A stretch of DNA of 17,597 nt from CAYFUT01 sp964346395 (GTDB lineage: Bacteria > Bacillota > Halanaerobiia > Halobacteroidales > Halobacteroidaceae): assembly GCA_964346395.1 (NCBI GenBank), contig CAYFUT010000054.1, positions 1-17,597 on the forward strand. Direction: 5' to 3'. Made by a program: the position numbers and the translations under genes. This document shows positions 1-6,357 of this stretch, one piece after another (positions within the stretch are counted from its first letter, which is position 1; each line of letters opens with the position of its first letter). The notes beneath the pieces were generated by a model, which had not been told where the DNA came from, did no database searches, and saw nothing but the letters and a program-made list of their open reading frames with translations.

Positions 1-23
1 AATTGTAAATTGGAGGGGGTAGG

Positions 24-653
24 ATGAAGGTAAAAATTTGTGGTTTGACTAATCTAGAAGATGCGCAAGCTGCTTTAGCGGCGGGAGCTGATTTGTTGGG
101 CTTTATCTTTGCGGACAGTCCCCGGCAGGTAACTGCGCAGCAGGCGGCAGAAATAATTAATAATTTGCCGCCGTCGGCTGCTAAAGTAGGAGTGTTTGCC
201 AATCAGGAAGTAAGTCAAGTACAGAGGGTCAGCCGAAAAGCAGGTTTAGATTTTATCCAGCTGCATGGAGATGAATCGCCGGTTTACTGCCGACAGTTTG
301 ATCTGCCGGTGATTAAGGCATTTCGGGTTCAGGATAGATCTTATCTAGAGAAAATAAAACAGTATGAAGTTGATAAGTACCTGCTTGATACTTACGTACC
401 GGATAAATTAGGCGGCACCGGGAAGACTTTTAATTGGGAGCTGGCCAGAGAGGCTAACCAGTACGGGGAAGTCTTTATTGCCGGCGGTTTAAAACCGACA
501 AATATAGAAGAAGCAATTGCTACTGCTCAACCGGCGGGAGTAGATATCGGCAGTGGAGTCGAAGCAGAACCGGGAAAGAAAGATCATGATAAATTAAAAA
601 AATTAAAAATGAAAATGGAGAATGGAGAATGGGGAATGGAGAATAAAAAATGA
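24..653 (+). CDS. trpF: Phosphoribosylanthranilate isomerase, C-terminus extended by repeat sequence
   Basis: Cytosolic (beta/alpha)8 enzyme that isomerises N-(5-phosphoribosyl)anthranilate to CdRP in tryptophan synthesis. The opening KVKICGLTN carries the catalytic Cys at residue 6, and LLDTYVPDKLGGTGKTF carries the catalytic Asp at 122. Phosphate-binding loops are at AGGLKPTN (153-160) and GVDIGSGVE (172-180), where the more usual form is a DxSSGVE motif. The ATG follows a GGAGGGGG Shine-Dalgarno at 12-19. The normal family end (KDHDKLKKL) is reached near residue 194. The last 15 or so residues, rich in Met, Glu, Asn and Lys, are encoded by a purine-rich imperfect tandem repeat that continues past the stop, so this tail is probably an acquired, non-functional extension. 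At 209 residues it is of normal length for the family. It is followed by trpB, trpB and trpA, so it belongs to a trp operon whose earlier genes lie outside the window. Confidence 0.96.
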   Translation: MKVKICGLTNLEDAQAALAAGADLLGFIFADSPRQVTAQQAAEIINNLPPSAAKVGVFANQEVSQVQRVSRKAGLDFIQLHGDESPVYCRQFDLPVIKAFRVQDRSYLEKIKQYEVDKYLLDTYVPDKLGGTGKTFNWELAREANQYGEVFIAGGLKPTNIEEAIATAQPAGVDIGSGVEAEPGKKDHDKLKKLKMKMENGEWGMENKK

Positions 654-684
654 AAAATGAAAAATGAAAAATGAAAAATGAAAA
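606..684 (+). repeat. Purine-rich imperfect tandem repeat (GGAGAAT and TGAAAAA units)
   Basis: The tract starts inside the 3' end of trpF with degenerate units around AATGGAGAATGG. It changes at 651 into four exact copies of the heptamer TGAAAAA (651-678) and a shortened fifth. The trpF stop codon (651-653) is the first TGA of the heptamer array. It joins the palindromic element at 685 directly. A shorter, related tract (AAGAATGAAGAATGAAAAATG type) lies at the same relative place at the end of the first trpB (1952-1986), so it appears to be part of the same repeat family. Confidence 0.8.
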
Positions 685-746
685 TGTAGCGACAGGGCAT
701 GCCATGTCGCCCCAAGTTAATGATGATTAAATCAAATATTACAGCA
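685..746 (+). repeat. Palindromic intergenic element, copy 1 (trpF-trpB1 gap)
   Basis: The core at 689-710 is a 22-base palindrome with one mismatched pair (GCGACAGGGCA and its near-complement). The block 685-746 matches 1987-2048 at 58 of 62 positions by hand count, so the repeated unit extends about 36 bases beyond the palindrome. The function is unknown. It could be a REP-like or MITE-like element, or an RNA hairpin between cistrons. Confidence 0.85.
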
Positions 747-798
747 GCAGATTTAATTTGAGAATTATAAATTATATTTTCATGTAGGAGGTATAAAA

Positions 799-1968
799 AT
801 GGCAGAAGCTGGCAAGTTTGGTTCTTTCGGCGGGCGCTATGTGCCGGAGATGTTGATTCCAGCTCTGAAGGAATTGGAAACAGCTTACAATAAATATAAA
901 GACCGGGCAGAATTTAAAGAAGAATTTCATTATTATCTGCAGGATTATGTCGGCCGCCCGAATCCGCTTTATTATGCTGAACGGTTGACTGATCAATTAG
1001 GCGGAGCTAAGATTTATTTAAAGCGGGAAGATTTAAATCATATGGGGGCGCATAAGATTAATAATACTATCGGCCAGATACTGCTGGCAGAAAAGATGGG
1101 GAAAGAAAAGATCATTGCCGAAACCGGCGCCGGCCAACATGGGGTGGCAACTGCTACGGCGGCAGCTATGTTTGGGATGGACTGTGAAATTTTCATGGGG
1201 GCAGAGGATGTACAGCGCCAGAAGTTAAATGTTTTCCGCATGAAGCAGCTGGGAGCTCGAGTAACCCCCGTAGAACGAGGCTCGGCAACATTAAATGATG
1301 CTATTGATAAGGCTATTCAGCACTGGATTACGAATGTAGAAGATACATTTTATTTATTTGGAACTGCTGCCGGCCCGCATCCGTACCCGACTATTGTGCG
1401 CGATTTTCAGTCGGTGATCGGTTCCGAAGTGCGGGAGCAGATTTTAGCCCAGGAAGGAAAGCTGCCTGATTATTTGGTAGCTTGCGTAGGCGGCGGTAGT
1501 AATGCTATTGGTTTATTCCATGAGTTTATTGAGGAACCGGAAGTGAAGATGATCGGTGCTGAAGCAGCTGGGAAAGGAGTTGAGACCGGGAAGCATGCTG
1601 CCCCGTTAACTGCCGGGAGTCCAGGTGTGCTGCACGGAGCAAAGAGTTATGTCCTGCAGGATGACGACGGTCAGATTGAACCGGCTCATTCTATTTCCGC
1701 TGGGCTTGATTATCCGGGAGTAGGACCTGAGCACAGCCAATTAAAAGAATTAGAGCGGGCTGACTATACAGCAATTACTGATCAAGAAGCAGTGGAAGCT
1801 TTTCGATTATTATCGGAAACGGAAGGGATTATCCCCGCCTTAGAAAGCGCTCATGCAGTAGCGCAGGCGGTGAAGTTGGCCCCGGAATTAGCCCAAGAGC
1901 AGGTGATTGTGGTTAACCTTTCTGGCCGCGGAGATAAAGACGTTTATACAATTAAGAATGAAGAATGA
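799..1968 (+). CDS. trpB: Tryptophan synthase beta chain, first tandem copy
   Basis: PLP enzyme that condenses indole, channelled from TrpA, with L-serine to give tryptophan. The PLP lysine is K86 in HMGAHKINN and the catalytic glutamate is E108 in AETGAGQHG. The phosphate loop CVGGGSNAIG, the AGLDYPGVGPEH segment and the C-terminal NLSGRGDKD serine are all present. It is the ordinary TrpB1 type at 389 residues. The ATG has AGGAGGT at 786-792 with a 6-base spacer. The position equal to Salmonella betaLys167 is Asn here (SATLNDA). The protein ends in KNEE instead of the longer tail of the second copy, and those last codons look like repeat sequence. It is about 78% identical to the next gene by hand count. 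Both are probably active, and each could pair with the single TrpA; this is inference. Confidence 0.97.
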   Translation: MAEAGKFGSFGGRYVPEMLIPALKELETAYNKYKDRAEFKEEFHYYLQDYVGRPNPLYYAERLTDQLGGAKIYLKREDLNHMGAHKINNTIGQILLAEKMGKEKIIAETGAGQHGVATATAAAMFGMDCEIFMGAEDVQRQKLNVFRMKQLGARVTPVERGSATLNDAIDKAIQHWITNVEDTFYLFGTAAGPHPYPTIVRDFQSVIGSEVREQILAQEGKLPDYLVACVGGGSNAIGLFHEFIEEPEVKMIGAEAAGKGVETGKHAAPLTAGSPGVLHGAKSYVLQDDDGQIEPAHSISAGLDYPGVGPEHSQLKELERADYTAITDQEAVEAFRLLSETEGIIPALESAHAVAQAVKLAPELAQEQVIVVNLSGRGDKDVYTIKNEE

Positions 1969-1986
1969 AAAATGATAAATGATAAA
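1952..1986 (+). repeat. Short AATGAAAAATG-type repeat tract at the end of trpB1
   Basis: Units such as GAATGAA and GATAAATG run from the last codons of the first trpB into the palindromic element at 1987. This mirrors the tract before copy 1. The trpB1 stop codon (1966-1968) lies within it, so the C-terminal residues KNEE come from repeat sequence. The exact left edge is uncertain. Confidence 0.6.
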
Positions 1987-2048
1987 TGTAGCGACATGGC
2001 ATGCCATGTCGCCCCAAGTTAATGATAACCAAATCAAATATTACAGCA
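1987..2048 (+). repeat. Palindromic intergenic element, copy 2 (trpB1-trpB2 gap)
   Basis: The core at 1991-2012 is a perfect 22-base palindrome: GCGACATGGCA followed by its exact reverse complement. The whole 62-base block matches copy 1 with four differences: one in the palindrome and three in a four-base stretch just after AAGTTAATGAT. After it comes an AT-rich stretch (2049-2080) with the direct repeat GTCAATT, then the ribosome binding site of the second trpB. Confidence 0.88.
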
Positions 2049-2096
2049 TGTCAATTGTCAATTTTACATTTTTAATTTATTACAGGGGGTATAAAA

Positions 2097-3281
2097 ATGA
2101 CAGAAGCAGGTAAGTTTGGTCAATTTGGCGGCCAGTATGTACCGGAAATGTTGGTGCCGGCTCTAGAAGAGTTAGAGGCAGCTTATAATAAGTATAAAGA
2201 TGACCCGGAGTTTAGAGAAGAATTTGAGTATTATTTACAGGATTATGTGGGGCGGCCGAGTCCTTTATATTATGCTGAGCGGCTGACGAAGAAGTTAGGT
2301 GGAGCTAAGATTTATTTAAAGCGGGAAGATTTAAATCATATGGGGGCGCATAAGATTAATAACACTTTAGGCCAGATACTGCTGGCTGATAAGATGGGCA
2401 AAGATAGAGTTATAGCAGAAACTGGAGCCGGCCAACACGGGGTAGCAACGGCAACAGCAGCTGCTATGTTCGGTTTGGACTGCGAAATTTTTATGGGTCA
2501 AAAGGATATGGAGCGCCAGCAGTTGAATGTATTTCGAATGCGGCTGTTGGGAGCGGAAGTAACTCCTGTTACTGAGGGAACGGCGACGCTGACAGATGCT
2601 GTAGATGCTGCTATTCAGAACTGGGTAGAAAATGTAGAGGATACATTTTACTTGTTAGGCTCTGCAGTTGGCCCTCATCCTTATCCGACTATGGTTCGTG
2701 ATTTTCAGTCGGTAATCGGCCAGGAAGCCAGAGAACAGATTTTAGAGAAAGAGGGACGGCTGCCTGATTATTTAGTGGCTTGTGTAGGCGGCGGCAGCAA
2801 TGCTATTGGTTTATTTCACGACTTTATTGATGATGAAGGAGTGGAGATGATAGGAGCGGAAGCAGCCGGCAAAGGAGTAGATACTGACGAACATGCAGCG
2901 ACTATGACTAAGGGAGAAGAGGGGATTATCCACGGCTTTAAAAGCTATGTCTTGCAGGATGAAGCCGGGGAGATTATGCCGGTGCATTCTATTTCAGCCG
3001 GTCTGGACTATCCGGGGGTCGGACCTGAGCACAGTCATCTAAAGGAACTCGGACGAGCTGATTATGAAGCAGTGACCGACCAGGAAGCACTGGAAGCATT
3101 CCAGTTGCTGTCGGAAGTAGAGGGGATTATTCCCGCTCTAGAAAGTTCGCATGCTATAGCCCAGGTGGAGAAGTTGGCTCCGCAGCTTGACCAAGACCAG
3201 ATAATTGTGGTTAATCTCTCCGGCCGTGGGGATAAAGATGTTTATACTGTGGCTGACCAGTTAGATGCTGACCTGGAGTAA
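2097..3281 (+). CDS. trpB: Tryptophan synthase beta chain, second tandem copy
   Basis: A second complete TrpB1-type beta chain of 394 residues, catalysing the indole plus serine reaction. It keeps the PLP lysine (HMGAHKINN, K86), AETGAGQHG, CVGGGSNAIG, AGLDYPGVGPEH and NLSGRGDKD. The start has AGGGGGT at 2084-2090, six bases before the ATG. It differs from copy 1 at about 83 positions by hand count, mostly outside the active site. The clusters are the region after GLDCEIFMG, the TPVTEGTATLTDA segment and the HAATMTKGEEG loop. The position equal to Salmonella betaLys167 is Thr here. Its C-terminus (ADQLDADLE) is of ordinary form, so of the two copies this one looks less disturbed at the 3' end. 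It is followed by trpA after a structured 143-base gap. Confidence 0.97.
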   Translation: MTEAGKFGQFGGQYVPEMLVPALEELEAAYNKYKDDPEFREEFEYYLQDYVGRPSPLYYAERLTKKLGGAKIYLKREDLNHMGAHKINNTLGQILLADKMGKDRVIAETGAGQHGVATATAAAMFGLDCEIFMGQKDMERQQLNVFRMRLLGAEVTPVTEGTATLTDAVDAAIQNWVENVEDTFYLLGSAVGPHPYPTMVRDFQSVIGQEAREQILEKEGRLPDYLVACVGGGSNAIGLFHDFIDDEGVEMIGAEAAGKGVDTDEHAATMTKGEEGIIHGFKSYVLQDEAGEIMPVHSISAGLDYPGVGPEHSHLKELGRADYEAVTDQEALEAFQLLSEVEGIIPALESSHAIAQVEKLAPQLDQDQIIVVNLSGRGDKDVYTVADQLDADLE

Positions 3282-3308
3282 ACTTATTGTGCGGTCTACG
3301 TAAACGGT

Positions 3309-3332
3309 CAACGTAAATAAATTTATTCGTTG
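3309..3332 (+). repeat. Bulged hairpin upstream of the third palindrome
   Basis: CAACG-TA-AATAAA pairs with TTTATTCGTTG, leaving a two-base bulge, in the trpB2-trpA gap. It is AT-rich and only five bases from the next palindrome. It could be an RNA fold or chance in AT-rich sequence. Confidence 0.4.
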
Positions 3333-3336
3333 TCTG

Positions 3337-3368
3337 ATGTAGCGACATGATATATCATGTCGCTACAT
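3337..3368 (+). repeat. Palindromic intergenic element, copy 3 (trpB2-trpA gap), perfect 32-base palindrome
   Basis: ATGTAGCGACATGATA is followed directly by its exact reverse complement. The outer 12 bases (TGTAGCGACATG) are shared with copies 1 and 2, but the centre differs (ATATAT here, GGCATGCC in copy 2). Unlike them it keeps the TACA arm on the right side. It ends in a short T run (ACATTTTCTT), so the transcript would form a 16-base-pair hairpin before trpA and might cause partial termination or mark an RNA processing site. The trailing AAGTTAATGAT block of the other copies is missing. Confidence 0.9.
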
Positions 3369-3424
3369 TTTCTTGCACTCAATTAACATTAATACTATTA
3401 AAACTAAAGGCAGGGATAATAATA

Positions 3425-4219
3425 ATGAGTAGAATTACCGCCACGTTTAGGAAGTTGGCCCGGCAGGGAGAGCAGGCTTTTATTCCCTTTCTAATGGCTG
3501 GGGATCCTGATCTAGAAACAAGTAAAGAGTTGGTTATAGAAGCTGAGCAGCAGGGAGCAGATATAATTGAATTGGGAATTCCCTATTCTACTCCGCTGGC
3601 CGACGGGCCAACTATTAAGGAAGCAGGCCGGCGGAGCTTAAAGCAGGGTACTAATTTACATGATATCTTTACTCTGGTAACTAAGATAAGAGAAGACAGC
3701 CAGATTCCGCTTATTTTAATGGGTTATTACAATCCTATTTTTAATTATGGAGTAGAAGAATTTGTGCGAGACTGTGAAGCCAAGGGAGTTGAGGGAGTGA
3801 TTATTCCTGATTTGCCTGTGGGAGAAGATGATAAATTGCGGAGGGCAGCTTCTGAATTAGATATTATTTCTCTGGTAGCGCCTACTAGCACAGACGATAG
3901 AATTCGGAAAGTGGCTGATAAAGCTCAGGGGTTTATTTATGCAGTTTCAACTTTAGGGACGACAGGAGCAAGGGAGGAAGTTTCCCGTCAGGTAGAAGAG
4001 GTAGTCAGCCGGGTGCGGGAGTTAACTTCTACCCCGGTAGCAGTTGGCTTCGGCATTTCCCGTCCCCAGCATGTAGAAGAAATAGCCCAATTTGCTGAGG
4101 GGATAATTGTCGGCAGTGCTATTATAAACAAGATAGCAGCTAATTTAAGCGATCGGGATAAATTAATCTCCGAAACTGGTAAATTAATTCATCAACTGCA
4201 GGCTCCGCTGCGCAATTAA
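3425..4219 (+). CDS. trpA: Tryptophan synthase alpha chain
   Basis: Cleaves indole-3-glycerol phosphate to indole and glyceraldehyde 3-phosphate, passing indole to TrpB. I place the start at the ATG of MSRITATFRK, giving 264 residues, the usual length. The upstream in-frame ATG at 3347 lies inside the palindrome and would add 26 unrelated residues. The ribosome site is a modest AGGG at 3412-3415, about nine bases upstream. The catalytic E49 (IIELGIP) and D60 (PLADGP) fall at exactly the Salmonella positions, and STLGTTGAREE is the phosphate-binding loop region. Position 56, normally Asp, is Thr (YSTPLADGP). In Salmonella this Asp contacts betaLys167, which is also missing from both beta chains here. 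The gene ends the trp operon, and a terminator follows at 4270-4305. Confidence 0.96.
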   Translation: MSRITATFRKLARQGEQAFIPFLMAGDPDLETSKELVIEAEQQGADIIELGIPYSTPLADGPTIKEAGRRSLKQGTNLHDIFTLVTKIREDSQIPLILMGYYNPIFNYGVEEFVRDCEAKGVEGVIIPDLPVGEDDKLRRAASELDIISLVAPTSTDDRIRKVADKAQGFIYAVSTLGTTGAREEVSRQVEEVVSRVRELTSTPVAVGFGISRPQHVEEIAQFAEGIIVGSAIINKIAANLSDRDKLISETGKLIHQLQAPLRN

Positions 4220-4237
4220 CAGGTAAATATTGATAAG

Positions 4238-4265
4238 TTGCATTTTGTCTATTTTGTGTTATAAT
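4238..4265 (+). promoter_or_regulatory. Predicted extended -10 promoter between trpA and accD
   Basis: TATAAT at 4260-4265 is preceded by TG at 4257-4258 (TGTTATAAT, an extended -10). A weak -35 (TTGCAT, 4238-4243) stands 16 bases upstream. The expected transcript start is near 4272, inside the left arm of the terminator hairpin that begins at 4270. It may drive accD-accA-pfkA-pyk by read-through, or make only a very short RNA. Confidence 0.55.
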
Positions 4266-4269
4266 GTAA

Positions 4270-4305
4270 CCAACACTGTGAACTTTGAGTGTTGGCTATT
4301 TTTTT
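4270..4305 (+). terminator. Intrinsic terminator after trpA
   Basis: CCAACACT (4270-4277) pairs perfectly with AGTGTTGG (4288-4295) around a 10-base loop. CTA and seven T residues (4299-4305) follow. It lies 50 bases after the trpA stop and closes the trp operon. Because a promoter-like -10 ends five bases earlier, it could also act as an attenuator for the acc operon. Confidence 0.8.
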
Positions 4306-4427
4306 ATGATGCAAGAAATTATAATTTTAAAAAAATTAGAGGAAATTTTATAGCTTAATTTATTATATCTTAATATTTCAACTTATATTAAAGAAGGATT
4401 AGTTTAATAATAGTGAGGTGAAAAGAA

Positions 4428-5321
4428 GTGTTAAAAGATTTTTTTCGCAGCAAGCCGGAGTACGTGACAGTAGAACAGAAAAGCAGATCGCAGCGGGAAA
4501 ATGATAAAGATCCAGATAAAGAGGAGAGGCCTGATGAATTGTGGACTAAATGTGAAGAGTGTGAGGAAATAATTTTTAATAAGAAGTTGGCTAAAAACTT
4601 AAAAGTATGTCCCCAATGCGGGCATCATTTTCGCCTAACGGCAACTGAACGGATTTCTTTTTTAGTGGATGAAGAAGAATTTACTGAATTTGATGCTGAT
4701 TTAGAACCGGGAAATCCGCTTGATTTTCCCAAGTATGAAGATAAAATTGCAGAGTATCAAGAAAAGACCGGGCTTACAGAAGCAGTAATTGCTGGTATCG
4801 GTCAGATTAATGGATATCAAGTATCGCTGGCTGCCATTGATTCCCGATTTTTAATGGGCAGTATGAATACAGTAGTAGGAGAAAAAATCACGCGGGCTAT
4901 TGAACGAGCCGAAGAGAGAAATATTCCACTGATTATTGTTGCCGGCGGCGGCGGGGGAGCTAGAATGTACGAGGGAATGCTTTCCTTAATGCAGATGGCT
5001 AAAACAAGTGCAGCTTTAAAAAGATTTTCGCAGGCAGGGGAATTATTCATTTCTATTTTAACTGATCCTACTTACGGCGGGATTTCGGCTAGTTTTGCTT
5101 CTTTAGGTGATATTAATATTGGGGAAACAGGAGCTAAAATAGGCTTTACTGGTCCCCGGGTAATCAAGCAGACGATTAATCGAGAGCTGCCGGATGATTT
5201 TCAAACGGCAGAGTTTCTAAAAGAACACGGAATGTTAGATAAAGTAGTAAGCAGATCAGAATTAGAAGATTTACTGGCTACTATTTTGGAAATACATTAT
5301 CCTCGAGGTGAGCAAGAATGA
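4428..5321 (+). CDS. accD: Acetyl-CoA carboxylase carboxyltransferase beta subunit
   Basis: With AccA it transfers the carboxyl group from carboxybiotin to acetyl-CoA, giving malonyl-CoA for fatty acid synthesis. GTG start with GAGGTG at 4415-4420, seven bases upstream; MLKDFFRSKPEYVTV is the usual family opening. A four-cysteine zinc finger is seen at C42-x2-C45-x15-C61-x2-C64, followed by the crotonase-like carboxyltransferase fold with AGGGGGARMYEG and the SASFASLGDINIGETGA segment. A charged, Lys/Glu/Asp-rich stretch (residues 17-37) lies before the zinc finger. At 297 residues it is normal for the family. Its stop overlaps the accA start by four bases (ATGA), which points to translational coupling and equal subunit amounts. 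The biotin carboxylase and carrier genes are not in this window. Confidence 0.97.
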   Translation: MLKDFFRSKPEYVTVEQKSRSQRENDKDPDKEERPDELWTKCEECEEIIFNKKLAKNLKVCPQCGHHFRLTATERISFLVDEEEFTEFDADLEPGNPLDFPKYEDKIAEYQEKTGLTEAVIAGIGQINGYQVSLAAIDSRFLMGSMNTVVGEKITRAIERAEERNIPLIIVAGGGGGARMYEGMLSLMQMAKTSAALKRFSQAGELFISILTDPTYGGISASFASLGDINIGETGAKIGFTGPRVIKQTINRELPDDFQTAEFLKEHGMLDKVVSRSELEDLLATILEIHYPRGEQE

Positions 5322-6325
5322 CAGAATACTTAGATTTTGAAGAACCGCTGATTGAATTAGAGGAAAAGATTAAGGAATTAACTGGCTTTATGGATCAAAA
5401 GGATATTGATTTGACGGATGAAATTGAAAGACTAGAAAAGCGAGCTGATAGATTGCGGGAAGAAATTTTTTCTCAATTAGAGCCGTGGCAGATGCTAAAG
5501 ATTGCCCGCCATCCAGAGCGGCCGACGACCGGTGATTATATTGATTTAATTTGTGATGAATTTGTAGAACTGCATGGAGATCGTGCTTATGGGGAAGATA
5601 AAGCATTGCTCGGCGGTATAGGAAAGATAGATGGACAGCCGGTGACAATTATCGGCCACCAGAAGGGGAAGACTACTAAAGATAATATTGAACGCAACTT
5701 TGGGATGGCTCATCCAGAAGGTTATAGAAAGGCACTGCGGCTGATGAAACAGGCGGAAAAATTTGACCGACCGATTATTTCTTTGATTAATACGCCGGGA
5801 GCTTATCCGGGTATTGGAGCTGAAGAAAGAGGACAAGCGCAGGTAATTGCGGAAAGCATGGCTGAAATGTCTGATTTATCAGTTCCTATTGTAGTAGCTA
5901 TTACTGGTGAAGGCGGCAGCGGTGGTGCAATTGGAATTGGAGTAGGAGATAGAATTTTAATGCTGGAGTATGCTTATTATTCTGTCTGTACTCCCGAAGC
6001 CTGTGCTAGTATTATCTGGAAGGATGCTGACCATGCTGAAGAAGCTGCGGAAGCGTTAAATTTGACTGCTCAAGATTTATTAGAGCTAGGAATTGTTGAT
6101 GATTTAGTAGCTGAAGCGCCGGGAGGAGCCCATAAAGACCATCAGCAGAGTGCTCAATTGCTTAAGGAAGCAATTATGGAGGAAATAAAAGAGTTACAGA
6201 CTATTGATGAAGAAACTCTGCGGGAGCAGAGATACCAGAAATTCCGACAGATAGATGGATTACAAGAAGAGGTGAAAAAATTAGAAAATAAAAAAGAAAG
6301 CAGTACTGAAGGAGAAACTGCTTAA
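5318..6325 (+). CDS. accA: Acetyl-CoA carboxylase carboxyltransferase alpha subunit
   Basis: Partner of AccD in the alpha2-beta2 carboxyltransferase that makes malonyl-CoA. The N-terminus (about 1-60) is a charged helical region beginning with LDFEEPLIELEEKIKEL, typical of AccA. The core contains ELHGDRAYGEDKALLGGIG, MAHPEGYRKALRLM, NTPGAYPGIGAEERGQ and the glycine-rich GEGGSGGAIGIGVGDRI segment that helps form the oxyanion site. It has 335 residues, slightly longer than common AccA proteins because of a Glu/Lys-rich C-terminal tail. ATG overlaps the accD stop; the GAGGTGAG just upstream (5305-5312) inside accD is a good ribosome site. pfkA follows 29 bases later, so the genes are probably one transcript. 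Confidence 0.97.
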   Translation: MTEYLDFEEPLIELEEKIKELTGFMDQKDIDLTDEIERLEKRADRLREEIFSQLEPWQMLKIARHPERPTTGDYIDLICDEFVELHGDRAYGEDKALLGGIGKIDGQPVTIIGHQKGKTTKDNIERNFGMAHPEGYRKALRLMKQAEKFDRPIISLINTPGAYPGIGAEERGQAQVIAESMAEMSDLSVPIVVAITGEGGSGGAIGIGVGDRILMLEYAYYSVCTPEACASIIWKDADHAEEAAEALNLTAQDLLELGIVDDLVAEAPGGAHKDHQQSAQLLKEAIMEEIKELQTIDEETLREQRYQKFRQIDGLQEEVKKLENKKESSTEGETA

Positions 6326-6340
6326 CAATAGAAGTAAATA

Positions 6341-6357
6341 AGGAGGGGACTATATTG
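6341..6357 (+). promoter_or_regulatory. Ribosome binding site fixing a TTG start for pfkA
   Basis: AGGAGGGG (6341-6348) stands six bases before TTG (6355-6357). The TTG-initiated reading gives MDKIAVLTSGGDAPG, the canonical phosphofructokinase opening, so no other start is reasonable. Confidence 0.85.

Noticed and set aside
651..684. CRISPR-like short repeat array
   Set aside because: The TGAAAAA units are directly adjacent with no spacers, so this is a simple tandem repeat and not a CRISPR array. No cas genes are in the window.
520..705. Minus-strand frame opposite the end of trpF
   Set aside because: It is a low-complexity Phe/Ser/Ile product of the purine-rich repeat read in antisense, with no coding character.
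685..746. Insertion sequence end or transposon remnant
   Set aside because: No transposase fragment or target-site duplication can be seen in any of the three copies. They are called only as palindromic repeats.
3347..3424. Longer trpA start with 26 extra residues
   Set aside because: The ATG lies inside the 32-base palindrome without a ribosome site, and the added residues do not resemble TrpA. The start at 3425 puts the catalytic residues at the standard positions 49 and 60.
4306..4427. Possible riboswitch or T-box leader before accD
   Set aside because: The stretch is AT-rich with no recognisable T-box or riboswitch motif and no fatty-acid regulator box that I know.
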